From Actinophytocola sp049647105 (GTDB lineage Bacteria > Actinomycetota > Actinomycetes > Mycobacteriales > Pseudonocardiaceae): a DNA stretch of 64,000 bases. Numbering within the stretch: position 1 is the first letter of the stretch; each line of letters begins with the position of its first letter. Below, one piece after another: positions 49,251 through 58,192 of the stretch. Made by a program: the position numbers and the translations under genes. The DNA lies in assembly GCF_049647105.1 (NCBI RefSeq), contig NZ_JBARWZ010000059.1:62001-126000 (forward strand), read 5' to 3'. Below the pieces are notes generated by a model that was not told the DNA's origin, did not search any database, and saw nothing but the letters and a program-made list of their open reading frames with translations.

Positions 49251-52208
49251 ATGACGACTCTCGAGGAGCCGGGGACGTCCACCAGGACGGTGACGGCCGA
49301 GATCGACGGCCGGCCGGTGACCGTGCCAGATGGCACGACGATCTACGACGCGGCCCAGCAGGCGGGCGTCGACATCCCCGTGCTGTGCCACAACGAGCGC
49401 TACGACCCGGTCGGCGTGTGCCGCATGTGCGTCGTCGACACGGGTGGCCGGGTGCTGGCCGCCGCGTGTGTACGGCCGTGCGAGGACGGCATGACCGTCA
49501 GGACCGACACCGAGGAGGTCCAGAAGCAACGCGCCACGCTCACCGAGCTGCTGATCGCGGACCAGCCCGCGCGTGCCGAGGACCCCAAGCAGACCAAGAC
49601 CGGCGACAACCTGCTGCTGGAGCTGGCCGACCGGTTCGACGTCGCCAAGGAGACCACCGAGCTGCCGTGCGGCTCCGGGCGCGGGACCGACCTGTCCAAC
49701 CCGGTCATCGAGGTCAACCACGACGCCTGCATCCTGTGTGACCGCTGCGTCCGCGCGTGCGACGACGTGCAGGGCAACGACGTCATCGGCCGCTCGGGCA
49801 AGGGCTACGAGACCCTCATCGCGTTCGACTTCAACGACCCCATGGGCCAGAGCTCGTGCGTGACCTGCGGTGAGTGCGTGCAGGCCTGCCCGACCGGCGC
49901 GTTGACCAACAAGGCCATCAACAACATCCCGATCCAGCCGCGTGAGCAACTCGACGCGGTCGACAGCGTCTGCCCGTACTGCGGCGTTGGCTGCGCGTTG
50001 ACCTACTACGTGGACCGCGAGCGCGACGCGATCTCCTTCGCCGAGGGCCGTGACCAGCCGGGTTCGAAGAGCCGCCTGTGCGTGAAGGGCCGGTACGGCT
50101 GGGACTACGCCGCCTCCCCGCAGCGGCTCACGAAACCGCTGATCCGTGTCGACTCCGCCTACCCGAAGGGTCCGCTGTCCTCGGATGTCCGCGGCGAGAA
50201 CGACCGCGGCCGGGTCGAAGGCGGCAATCGCGGCGGCGGTGGACGCAGTGACAAGAAGGACAAGAAGCTGGGCCGCGACGGCCGCCGCAAGCCGGGCGGG
50301 CTCGTCGACTACGACGAGGTCATGCCGTACTTCCGGGAAGCCACCTGGGACGAGGCACTCGACCTGATCGCCCGGCGCCTCAAGGAGATCCACGCCAAGG
50401 GCGGTCCCGGCGCGATCGCCGGGTTCGGGTCGGCGAAGTGCTCCAACGAGGAGGCCTACCTCTTCCAGAAGCTGATCCGCACCGGGTTCGGCACCAACAA
50501 CGTCGACCACTGCACCCGCCTCTGCCACGCGTCGTCGGTCGCCGCGCTGTTCGAGGGCGTCGGCTCCGGCGCGGTCTCCACCACCTACGGCGATGTCGCC
50601 AACGCCGAGGTCGTGATCATCACCGGCTCCAACCCGACCGCGAACCACCCGGTGGCCAGCTCGTTCTTCAAGCAGGCCCGCCGCAACGGCACGAAGATCG
50701 TCTACGTGGACCCGCGCGCCAGCACGGTCGCCGAGCACGCCGACTACCACTGCCAGGTCAAACCGGGCACCGATGTCGCGTTCTACAACGGGATCATGCA
50801 CGAGGTGATCCGGCTCGGGCTGATCGACCGCGACTTCATCCGCGAACGCGTCTCCAACTACGACGAGCTGGCCCGCACGGTCGCCGACTACCCGCCGGAG
50901 CGTGCCGCGCAGATCACCGGCATCGACGCCGACCTGATCCGTGAGGTCGCGAAGGTGTGGGGCGAGGCGAGCGCCGGTGTCATCTACTGGGGGATGGGCA
51001 TCTCCCAGCACACCACCGGCACCGACAACGCCCGCTGCCTGATCGCGTTGTGCTCCATCACCGGCAACGTCGGCAAGCCGGGCGCCGGCCTGCATCCGTT
51101 GCGTGGCCAGAACAACGTGCAGGGCGCGTCGGACGCCGGGCTGATCCCGATGTTCTACCCGGACTACCAGGGCGTGGATCAGGACAAGACCCGGCAGCGG
51201 TTCGAGGAGGCGTGGGGGACCAAGCTCGACCCGAAGCGGGGTCTCACGGTCACCGAGATCATCGGGTCGGTGCTCAAGCCGGACGGCGTGCGCGGCATGT
51301 ACATGCTCGGCGAGAACCCGTTCCTGTCCGACCCGAACATCAACAAGGTCCGCAAGGCCCTTGGCGCGCTGGACTTCCTCGTGGTGCAGGACATCTTCCT
51401 CACCGAGACCGCCGAGTTCGCCGACGTGATCCTGCCCGCCTCCTCCTACCTGGAGAAGGAAGGCAGCTACACCAACACCGACCGCCGCGTGCAGCTCGGC
51501 CGCAAGGTGATGGACCCGCCCGGTGAGGCGCGGGTGGACTGGGAGATCGTGCAGGACATCGCCAGGCGCGTCGGGCTTTCCTGGGACTACCGCTCGCCGA
51601 GCGAGATCTTCGACGAGATGGTCGCGCTCATGCCGTCCTACGCCAACCTCAGGCACGACAACCTCGGCCTGTCAGGGAAGCTCTACCCGAACGCCGACCC
51701 GGACCACTCCGACGGCACGGTCGTGTTGTTCGACGAGCGGTTCAACACCGACGACGGGCTCGCGCACCTGGTGCCCGCGCAGTGGCTGCCCGCCAAGGAA
51801 CTGCCGGACGCGGAGTACCCGCTGGTGCTCAACACCGGGCGGCTGCTGGAGCACTGGCATACCGGGTCGATGACCCGCCGGTCCTTCGCGCTCGACACGA
51901 TCGCGCCGGTCGCCGAGGTGTACATGCACCCGAAGGACGCGGCCGACCGGGGCGTCGCGCACGGCGAGCGGGTGCAGGTGCGCTCGCGACGCGGCGTCAT
52001 CGAGCTGCAGGTGCGGATCTCGCACCGGGAGCAGCTTGGCAACGTCTTCATCCCGTTCCACTTCCGGGAGGCGGCGGCGAACCTGCTGACCATCGACGAG
52101 ATCGACCCGTACGGCAAGATCCCCGAGTTCAAGTTCTGCGCGGTGCAGGTGGACGCGCTCGGCGCCGCACACGTCACCGAGTCGGCCATCCTGGGAGCGG
52201 CGGAATGA
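49251..52208 (+). CDS. NAD-linked formate dehydrogenase alpha subunit
   Basis: A 985-residue protein. The N-terminal [2Fe-2S] domain has CHNERYDPVGVCRMC and ACVRPC; two ferredoxin-type clusters follow (CILCDRCVRAC, SCVTCGECVQACPTG), then the catalytic domain cluster CPYCGVGC. The metal ligand position is Cys in RLCHASSVAA, not selenocysteine. A hydrophilic Gly/Arg/Lys-rich insert (residues about 320-360) interrupts the family sequence. The C-terminal domain binds the second pterin. This is the FdsA/FdhF-like architecture that pairs with NuoE/NuoF subunits to reduce NAD. Ribosome-binding GGAG precedes ATG 49251. Confidence 0.93.
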   Translation: MTTLEEPGTSTRTVTAEIDGRPVTVPDGTTIYDAAQQAGVDIPVLCHNERYDPVGVCRMCVVDTGGRVLAAACVRPCEDGMTVRTDTEEVQKQRATLTELLIADQPARAEDPKQTKTGDNLLLELADRFDVAKETTELPCGSGRGTDLSNPVIEVNHDACILCDRCVRACDDVQGNDVIGRSGKGYETLIAFDFNDPMGQSSCVTCGECVQACPTGALTNKAINNIPIQPREQLDAVDSVCPYCGVGCALTYYVDRERDAISFAEGRDQPGSKSRLCVKGRYGWDYAASPQRLTKPLIRVDSAYPKGPLSSDVRGENDRGRVEGGNRGGGGRSDKKDKKLGRDGRRKPGGLVDYDEVMPYFREATWDEALDLIARRLKEIHAKGGPGAIAGFGSAKCSNEEAYLFQKLIRTGFGTNNVDHCTRLCHASSVAALFEGVGSGAVSTTYGDVANAEVVIITGSNPTANHPVASSFFKQARRNGTKIVYVDPRASTVAEHADYHCQVKPGTDVAFYNGIMHEVIRLGLIDRDFIRERVSNYDELARTVADYPPERAAQITGIDADLIREVAKVWGEASAGVIYWGMGISQHTTGTDNARCLIALCSITGNVGKPGAGLHPLRGQNNVQGASDAGLIPMFYPDYQGVDQDKTRQRFEEAWGTKLDPKRGLTVTEIIGSVLKPDGVRGMYMLGENPFLSDPNINKVRKALGALDFLVVQDIFLTETAEFADVILPASSYLEKEGSYTNTDRRVQLGRKVMDPPGEARVDWEIVQDIARRVGLSWDYRSPSEIFDEMVALMPSYANLRHDNLGLSGKLYPNADPDHSDGTVVLFDERFNTDDGLAHLVPAQWLPAKELPDAEYPLVLNTGRLLEHWHTGSMTRRSFALDTIAPVAEVYMHPKDAADRGVAHGERVQVRSRRGVIELQVRISHREQLGNVFIPFHFREAAANLLTIDEIDPYGKIPEFKFCAVQVDALGAAHVTESAILGAAE

Positions 52209-52312
52209 CCGATGGCAGCCAGGAGCGGAGCGAAGGAGCGGGCCCCGTCTGGACCGAGGAGCGCGCGCAGCGCCGAGCACGCGACGAGGGAAGGCGAGGT
52301 CTGAGCGGATGA
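52205..52312 (+). CDS. Possible 35-residue linker ORF between fdh genes
   Basis: ATG 52205 overlaps the alpha-subunit stop and its TGA overlaps the next ATG, so a ribosome could pass through it. The product (MTDGSQERSEGAGPVW...) is charged and low in complexity, and the DNA contains GGAGCGGAGCGAAGGAGC, an imperfect purine repeat. It may be only a spacer that supplies the downstream ribosome-binding site. Confidence 0.25.
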   Translation: MTDGSQERSEGAGPVWTEERAQRRARDEGRRGLSG

Positions 52313-54072
52313 GCGAAGCGACCAATGTCACCGCGCGTGCCGAGGCCGTGCGAGCCCGGTGGGTACCAGGAGTCGAGGGGCGCGCGGGCAAGTTCCCCGG
52401 CCCGTCGCTGATCCCCGCGCTCAACGCGATCCAGGCGCGACTGGGCTGGCTGCCGCGCGAGGAGCTGGAGGAGCTGGCCCGCGAGGTGCGCAGGCCGCGC
52501 TACGAGATCGAGGGCATCGTCTCGTTCTACCCGCACTTCCGCACCACCCCGCCGCCCAAGGTCGCGCTGCACGTCTGCCACGACCTGTCGTGCTGGCTGC
52601 GGGGCGGCGAGGACCGGATCGCCGCGGTCAGGGCCCGGTACGGCGAGGACACCGACGTCGAGCTGGTCGAGGTCTCCTGCCTCGGCCGCTGTGACGTCGC
52701 CCCCGCCGCGGACGTCAACGAACACCCCGCGCCGGTGTCCGATGTGGACGAACTGGTCGCGGCGGCCCGTGGCGACGGGGTCGGGGAGGCGGCGGCCGCG
52801 CGGCGGACGGACCCGTGGCCCAACGATCCCTACCCGTCCGGTACCGGGATCGGCGAGCGATACCGGTCGCTGCGGGCGTTGCTGTCCGGCGAGCTGAGCG
52901 CGCAGGAGGTCGTCGCCACGCTGTCCGACTCCGGGTTGCGCGGGATGGGCGGCGCCGGGTTCCCCACCGGCAAGAAGTGGGAACTGGTCGCGGGTACCGG
53001 CGACCGGGTGAAGTACGCGATCTGCAACGCCGACGAGTCCGAGCCCGGCACGTTCAAGGACCGCCAGATCCTCGCCGACCAGCCGCACCTCGTCCTCGAA
53101 GGGCTGCTGCTCGGCATGGCCGTGGTCGGCGCCGAGCAGGGGTACGTGTTCATCCGGCACGAGTACGGGCCGGAGGAACGCGTGCTGCGCAAGGAGATCG
53201 AGGCGCTGCGGGACGCCGGTGTCATCGGGCCGGACGCGGGTGGTTCCGGACTGCGGCTCGACCTGGAGATCTTCGTCTCGCCAGGCGGGTACATCCTCGG
53301 CGAGGAGACCGCGCTGCTCGAATGCATGGAGGGCCACCGAGGCGAGCCGCGCAACAAGCCGCCCTTCCCCGGCAACTACGGCCTGCACGGGCGGCCGACG
53401 CTGATCAACTCGGTGGAGACCTTCGCGGACGTGCCGGTGATCCTGCAGCGCGGCGCCGACTGGTGGGGCGGGCAGGGGCTCGGCGATTCGGTGGGGTGGA
53501 AGTTCTTCGCCGTCTCCGGTCATGTCGTGAACCCTGGCGTGTACTGCGTGCCGATGGGCACCACCGTCCGCGCGCTCATCGACCTCGCCGGTGGCGTCGA
53601 GGACGGCAAGGCCGTCGGTGCGGTGCAGCCCGGTGGGGCGTCGTCGAACTTCATCGGACCGGACCAGCTGGACCTGGCACTGGACTTCGGCACGCTCGCG
53701 AAGGCGGGCACGATGCTGGGTTCCGGCGCGCTGGTCGTGATGGCCGAGGGCACCGACCTGCTGGCCGCGGCCACGAACGTGCTCCGGTTCTTCCGCAACG
53801 AGTCCTGCGGCAAGTGCGTGCCCTGCCGGGTAGGGTCGACCAAGGCGCACACGCTGCTGCGCGACCAGCTGGACACCGGTGACTCCGCGCTGGACGACGG
53901 GCAGCGGGCGCAGGTGCTGCGGCTGGAGGAAGCGATGCGCAAGACGTCGATCTGCGGGCTCGGGCAGGTCGCGCTCGGTCCGGTGGTGTCGGTGCTCGGC
54001 CTCGACAAGGGCGGTGCCGCGGCCCGTTCGCAACCCCGCCCGGACGGTGCGGCGGAGCAGCCGAACCGTTGA
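52309..54072 (+). CDS. Formate dehydrogenase NuoE-NuoF fusion subunit
   Basis: A 587-residue fusion. Residues 1-160 are a NuoE-like thioredoxin-fold [2Fe-2S] domain (CHDLSCWLRG and CLGRCDVAP). Residues about 175-570 are NuoF-like: FMN/NADH sites GMGGAGFPTGKKW, ADESEPGTFKDR and GAYILGEETALLE-type sequence (here GGYILGEETALLE), then the [4Fe-4S] loop SCGKCVPCRVG with a late Cys (SICGLGQ). It passes electrons from the alpha subunit to NAD. ATGA/TTGA overlaps couple it to the flanking genes. Confidence 0.92.
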   Translation: MSEATNVTARAEAVRARWVPGVEGRAGKFPGPSLIPALNAIQARLGWLPREELEELAREVRRPRYEIEGIVSFYPHFRTTPPPKVALHVCHDLSCWLRGGEDRIAAVRARYGEDTDVELVEVSCLGRCDVAPAADVNEHPAPVSDVDELVAAARGDGVGEAAAARRTDPWPNDPYPSGTGIGERYRSLRALLSGELSAQEVVATLSDSGLRGMGGAGFPTGKKWELVAGTGDRVKYAICNADESEPGTFKDRQILADQPHLVLEGLLLGMAVVGAEQGYVFIRHEYGPEERVLRKEIEALRDAGVIGPDAGGSGLRLDLEIFVSPGGYILGEETALLECMEGHRGEPRNKPPFPGNYGLHGRPTLINSVETFADVPVILQRGADWWGGQGLGDSVGWKFFAVSGHVVNPGVYCVPMGTTVRALIDLAGGVEDGKAVGAVQPGGASSNFIGPDQLDLALDFGTLAKAGTMLGSGALVVMAEGTDLLAAATNVLRFFRNESCGKCVPCRVGSTKAHTLLRDQLDTGDSALDDGQRAQVLRLEEAMRKTSICGLGQVALGPVVSVLGLDKGGAAARSQPRPDGAAEQPNR

Positions 54073-55289
54073 CGGGTAAGGAGTTCTTCACCGCCCGCAC
54101 GGTCGCCGATGCCCTCGCGGGGTTTCGTCCGGAACACCGGACGCCGGTCGAGCACGTGCCGCTCACCGACGCCCTCCACCGGGTGCCCGTCGAGGCGGTA
54201 CGCGCGCCAACGTCACTGCCCGGCTTCGTGAAGTCCACAGTGGACGGCTATGCGGTGCGGGCCGAGGACACCTACGGCGCGTCCGACGGGCTGCCGTCCT
54301 ACCTGGACCTGCTCGGCGCGGTCCGGATGGCCTCGGCGCCCGACGTCGCCGTGCGACCGGGTGGCTGCGTCGCGATGCCGACCGGGGCAGTGCTGCCCGA
54401 CGGCGCCGACGCCGTGGTGATGGTGGAGTACACCGCCGAGACGATGCCCGGCACGATCGAGGTCACCCGGCCGGTCGCGCCCGGCGGCGGGCTGGTGCGG
54501 GCCGACGAGGACGTCGCGGCAGGCGCCCCGCTCGTGCCAGCGGGACGGCCATTGCGGGCACCGGACCTCGGGATGCTGGCGGCGGCCGGGGTCACCTCGG
54601 TCGCGGTGCACGCCAGGCCCCGCGTCGCGATCATCTCCACCGGTGACGAGGTCGTCCCACCGTCCACTGTGGAACTGAGCGCCGGGCAGGTGCGGGACGC
54701 GACCGCCTCGGCGCTGGCCGGGCTGGTGCTCGACGCCGGTGGCGCACCCGTCCTGGCGGGCATCGTCAGCGATGTGCCCGGCGCGCTGAAGGATCGGCTG
54801 ACCGAGGTCCTGCCGGACGCCGACCTGGTGGTCGTCTCGGCAGGCTCGTCGGTCGGCGCCCGTGACGAGACCGCGGGCGCGGTCGCCGCGGTCGGTTCCG
54901 TGTGGTGCCACGGGCTCGCCATCAAACCGGGCAAGCCGACGCTGCTCGCCGACTGCGGCGGGATCCCGTTGATCGGGCTGCCCGGCAACCCACTCTCCGC
55001 GCTCGTGGTCTTCTGCCAGGTCGGCGTGCCGCTGCTGTGGCGGCTGTCCGGGTGCGAGACGCCGCCACCCGTGCCGAGCACACGTGCCCTGCTCTCCCGC
55101 AACCTGGCGTCGGCCGCCGGGCGGCTCGACGTGGTGCAGGTTCGGCTGCGGGACGGCGTCGCCGAACCGGTGTTCGGGCCGTCCGCGCTGCTGTCCGTGC
55201 TCACCCGCGCCGACGGCTACCTGGTGGTGCCCGAACCGGCGACCGGGCTGGACGCCGGGTCCGAAGTGGAGGTCGTCCTGTACCGATGA
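54069..55289 (+). CDS. moeA: Molybdopterin molybdotransferase MoeA
   Basis: A 406-residue MoeA/Glp protein. Signature parts: VKSTVDGYAVRAEDT (about 55-69), the MPTGAVLPDGADAVVMVEYT loop, ISTGDEVVPP (about 193-202), VSAGSSVGARDET and the GLPGNPLSALVVF active-site loop. It inserts molybdate or tungstate into adenylated molybdopterin. TTG 54069 overlaps the fdh stop (TTGA), so the start is non-ATG but well supported by context. The next gene overlaps by ATGA. Confidence 0.92.
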   Translation: MTGKEFFTARTVADALAGFRPEHRTPVEHVPLTDALHRVPVEAVRAPTSLPGFVKSTVDGYAVRAEDTYGASDGLPSYLDLLGAVRMASAPDVAVRPGGCVAMPTGAVLPDGADAVVMVEYTAETMPGTIEVTRPVAPGGGLVRADEDVAAGAPLVPAGRPLRAPDLGMLAAAGVTSVAVHARPRVAIISTGDEVVPPSTVELSAGQVRDATASALAGLVLDAGGAPVLAGIVSDVPGALKDRLTEVLPDADLVVVSAGSSVGARDETAGAVAAVGSVWCHGLAIKPGKPTLLADCGGIPLIGLPGNPLSALVVFCQVGVPLLWRLSGCETPPPVPSTRALLSRNLASAAGRLDVVQVRLRDGVAEPVFGPSALLSVLTRADGYLVVPEPATGLDAGSEVEVVLYR

Positions 55290-57190
55290 GTGCTGACAGC
55301 CCGTTCGTCTCCGACGTGCCCGCCGCCAAGGCCCACATCGCCTGGCGGGAGGCCCGCGCCGCCGCGGGGTGCCCGCCGAGGCTCGGCGTCGTGCGGATGC
55401 CGGTAGGCGAGGCGGTCGGGCGCGTGACCGCCGAACCCGTGTGGGCGGCGCGGTCCTCGCCCGCGTTCGACTCGTCCGGGATGGACGGCATCGCGGTCCG
55501 CGCAGAGGACACCCTCGGCGCCGCCGAGACCACCCCGGTCCTGCTCACCGACTTCGCGGTCGTCGACACCGGCGACCCCCTGCCAGACGGCTACGACGCC
55601 GTGGTCATGCGCGAACACGTCCACCACGTCGGCGAGCAGGCGGAGATCCGTGCGGCCGTCCCGCCCTACCAGCACGTCCGGTCCATCGGCGAGGACATCA
55701 GCGCCGCCGAACTGCTGCTGCCCGAGGGACATCGCCTGCGGCCCGTCGACGTCGCCGCGTGCGCGGCGGCCGGGGTCGTGGCGCCCGCGGTCCGGCGCGC
55801 GCCGGTCGTCGCGGTCATCCCGACCGGCGACGAGATCCGTCCCCTCGGCGCCGTCCTCGAACCGGGGGACATCCTCGACACCAACTCGCTGATGCTCGCG
55901 GCGCAGGCCCGGGAGGTGGGCTGCGAGGCACGCGTCGCCGAGATCGTGCGCGACGATCCCGGCGCCATCACCGCCGCGGTCCGGGACGCGGCCGCGCACG
56001 CGGACCTGGTCCTGCTGATCGCGGGCTCCAGCGCGGGCCGCGACGACTACACCGCCCGCGTCGTCGCCGGTGCGGGAACGCTGGCCGCGCACGGCGTCGC
56101 CGTCCGGCCCGGCCACCCCGTCGTGCTTGGCGTCGTTGACGCCACCCCCGTGGTCGGCGTGCCAGGCTACCCGGTCTCCGCCGCGCTCACGTTCGACATC
56201 TTCGCCGCGCCGCTGCTCGCCGAACTGGAAGGCGCGCCACCCCGCGAACGCCCGTCCACCACGGCACACCTCGCCCGCAAGCTCCCGTCCGCCATCGGCA
56301 TGGACGACTGGGTCCGGGTCCGCCTCGGCCGGGTGCGGGACCGCGTCGTCGCCACCCCGCTGCCGCGCGGCGCCGGGGTGCTCACCTCGTTGGTACGCGC
56401 GGACGGGCTGCTGGTCGTACCGTCCGGAGTGGAGGGCCACCACGCAGGCGAGGAGGTGCGGGTCGAACTCCTGCGCGGCCTCGGCGAGATCGACCGCACG
56501 ATCGTCGCGATCGGCTCCCACGACCTCGTGCTGGACCTCGCCGCGTCCGCGCTGCGCGCCGACGACCCGCTCATCACGCTCGCGTCGTCCAACGTCGGCT
56601 CACTCGGCGGGCTCGTCGCCCTCCGCGACGGCCTGTGCCACCTGGCGGGTTCGCACCTGCTCGACCCGGCGACCGGCGAGTACACACTGCCCTATGTGGA
56701 CAAACTGCTCGGTGACGACATCGCGGTGATCCGCCTCGTCCACCGCGACCAGGGCTTGATCGTCGCGCCCGGCAACCCACTGGAACTGGCCAAGATCGAC
56801 GACCTCACCCGCCCCGGCCTGCGGTACGTGAACCGCCAGCGTGGCGCGGGCACCCGCGTGCTCCTCGACCACGAACTGGCGCGCCATGGCATCGACCCGG
56901 CCGACGTGCCCGGCTACACCCGCGAGGAACACACCCACCTCGCGGTGGCCGCCGCGGTCGCCGCGGGGCGCGCCGACGCCGGGCTGGGCATCCTGGCGGC
57001 GGCCCGCGCGTTCGGTCTCGACTTCGTCCCGGTCACCCAGGAGCCCTACGACCTGGTCCTGCACAAGGAAAGCCGCACCGACGACCGGCTGGCCCCGCTG
57101 TGGTCCAAACTGGCACAGCCCCGCTTCCGTGACGAGGTCGAGGCGCTGGGTGGTTACTCGTGCGCCGAGACCGGCAAGAGGATCCGCTGA
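55286..57190 (+). CDS. MoeA fused to a periplasmic-binding-like ligand domain
   Basis: A 634-residue protein. Residues 1-405 are a second MoeA-type domain (DSSGMDGIAVRAEDT, IPTGDEIRPLG, GVPGYPVSAAL). From about residue 415 a substrate-binding-protein-like domain follows (COG1910 type), with segments VAIGSHDLVLDLAASALR, TLASSNVGSLGGLVAL, QRGAGTRVLLDHELARHG and GRADAGLGILAAARAFGLDFV. Such cytoplasmic domains bind molybdate, tungstate or the cofactor. The closely similar domain of the neighbouring regulator suggests a common ligand. The fusion is known from archaeal and bacterial W/Mo loci. Confidence 0.88.
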   Translation: MSADSPFVSDVPAAKAHIAWREARAAAGCPPRLGVVRMPVGEAVGRVTAEPVWAARSSPAFDSSGMDGIAVRAEDTLGAAETTPVLLTDFAVVDTGDPLPDGYDAVVMREHVHHVGEQAEIRAAVPPYQHVRSIGEDISAAELLLPEGHRLRPVDVAACAAAGVVAPAVRRAPVVAVIPTGDEIRPLGAVLEPGDILDTNSLMLAAQAREVGCEARVAEIVRDDPGAITAAVRDAAAHADLVLLIAGSSAGRDDYTARVVAGAGTLAAHGVAVRPGHPVVLGVVDATPVVGVPGYPVSAALTFDIFAAPLLAELEGAPPRERPSTTAHLARKLPSAIGMDDWVRVRLGRVRDRVVATPLPRGAGVLTSLVRADGLLVVPSGVEGHHAGEEVRVELLRGLGEIDRTIVAIGSHDLVLDLAASALRADDPLITLASSNVGSLGGLVALRDGLCHLAGSHLLDPATGEYTLPYVDKLLGDDIAVIRLVHRDQGLIVAPGNPLELAKIDDLTRPGLRYVNRQRGAGTRVLLDHELARHGIDPADVPGYTREEHTHLAVAAAVAAGRADAGLGILAAARAFGLDFVPVTQEPYDLVLHKESRTDDRLAPLWSKLAQPRFRDEVEALGGYSCAETGKRIR

Positions 57191-57200
57191 ACCCCGGCAG

Positions 57201-58130
57201 CTACCGGCTCGCCGGACGGGCGAGGCGGTCGACTTCGCCGCCCTTGCTGAGGTCATAACCGCCGAGCGCGGTGATCTCGGCGCGCACCGCGGGATCGCGC
57301 AGCGCCGCCACGAAGGGAGCGGCGGTGTCGAGCACGTCCTCGGACAGGACGAGGTCGTACTCCTCCCAGGCCAGCGAAAGGAAGTCCAGATCGAGGTCCG
57401 CGGCGGCGGCACGCACGGCCAGCCCCGCATCCGCCGCGCCGGCCGCGACCGCGAGCGCGACCTCCAGGTGCGACCCGAACTCCGGGCCGCCGACCTCGTC
57501 GGGTGCCACGCCCGCCGAGGACAGCGCGTGGTCGAGCAGCACCCGGGTGCCAGTGCCGGGACTGCGCTTGGCCACCCGGAGCCCGCGCAGCTGCCGGATG
57601 TCCGTGATCCCGCGCGGGTTCCCGGCAGGCAGCAGCAAACCCTGCTCGCGCCGCCACAGGTGCAGCAGCGTTGGTTGCCTGCCTCGCAGAACCGCCCGCG
57701 CGAACGGCGCGTTGTAGACACCGCTGTGGTGCCGCAGGTGCGCGGTCGCGCCGTCGGCGGTGTTCGCGGCGACCGCGGCGAGACCGTGCAGGCTGCCGCG
57801 CGCGGGCACCACGGCCACGCGGTCACCGAGGTGCCGCACGAGCAGGCTCATCGCGGGATCGTCGCTGCCCGCGAGCCGGAACGCCCGTGTGCCACCGAGC
57901 AGGCGCCGCGCCGCGGCCGGTCCGTCATGGCCGACCCGTGCTCGCCGCCTTGGCTCCAGCGTGATGACGCCGTGTTCGGCGAGGTGGCGGTAGGCACGGC
58001 TCGCGGTGGCGGTCGTCGTGCCGCGCGCGGTGGCGAGGTCCCGGACGCTAGGAAGTTCGCTCCCGACGGGTCGCTCACCCGCGAGCACCGCTTCCGCCAG
58101 CGCCGTACCCAGATCCAGATATCGGGTCAT
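57201..58130 (-). CDS. GntR-type regulator with tungstate/molybdate-binding-like domain
   Basis: A 309-residue transcription factor. Winged helix at residues about 8-72 (LPSVRDLATARGTTTATASRAYRHLAEHGVITL is visible from 26 to 58), then a PBP-like domain (COG1910) with SPGTGTRVLLDHALSSAGV and GAADAGLAVRAAAADLDLDFL, homologous to the C terminus of the MoeA fusion next door. It is convergent with that gene (10-base gap) and divergent from tupA. GAGGAACAC precedes ATG 58130. It probably senses the oxyanion or cofactor and binds the palindrome at 58166. Confidence 0.85.
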   Translation of the reverse strand: MTRYLDLGTALAEAVLAGERPVGSELPSVRDLATARGTTTATASRAYRHLAEHGVITLEPRRRARVGHDGPAAARRLLGGTRAFRLAGSDDPAMSLLVRHLGDRVAVVPARGSLHGLAAVAANTADGATAHLRHHSGVYNAPFARAVLRGRQPTLLHLWRREQGLLLPAGNPRGITDIRQLRGLRVAKRSPGTGTRVLLDHALSSAGVAPDEVGGPEFGSHLEVALAVAAGAADAGLAVRAAAADLDLDFLSLAWEEYDLVLSEDVLDTAAPFVAALRDPAVRAEITALGGYDLSKGGEVDRLARPASR

Positions 58131-58165
58131 GTGTTCCTCGACTCGCCGGGTTACCCTTGTGCGCA

Positions 58166-58181
58166 TCTGTAATGCTACAGA
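58166..58181. promoter_or_regulatory. Palindromic operator between regulator and tupA
   Basis: TCTGTA-ATGC-TACAGA is a perfect 6-bp inverted repeat with a 4-base spacer, lying 11 bases before the tupA ATG and about 35 bases before the divergent regulator start. A shared operator for both genes is likely; the related word CTGTATGC occurs before the formate dehydrogenase and (reversed) the AOR gene. Confidence 0.55.
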
Positions 58182-58192
58182 AGGAGTCAGCG

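Noticed and set aside
49071..51656. An 861-codon minus-strand frame opposite formate dehydrogenase
   Set aside because: Shadow of a well-supported gene, with no recognisable domain.
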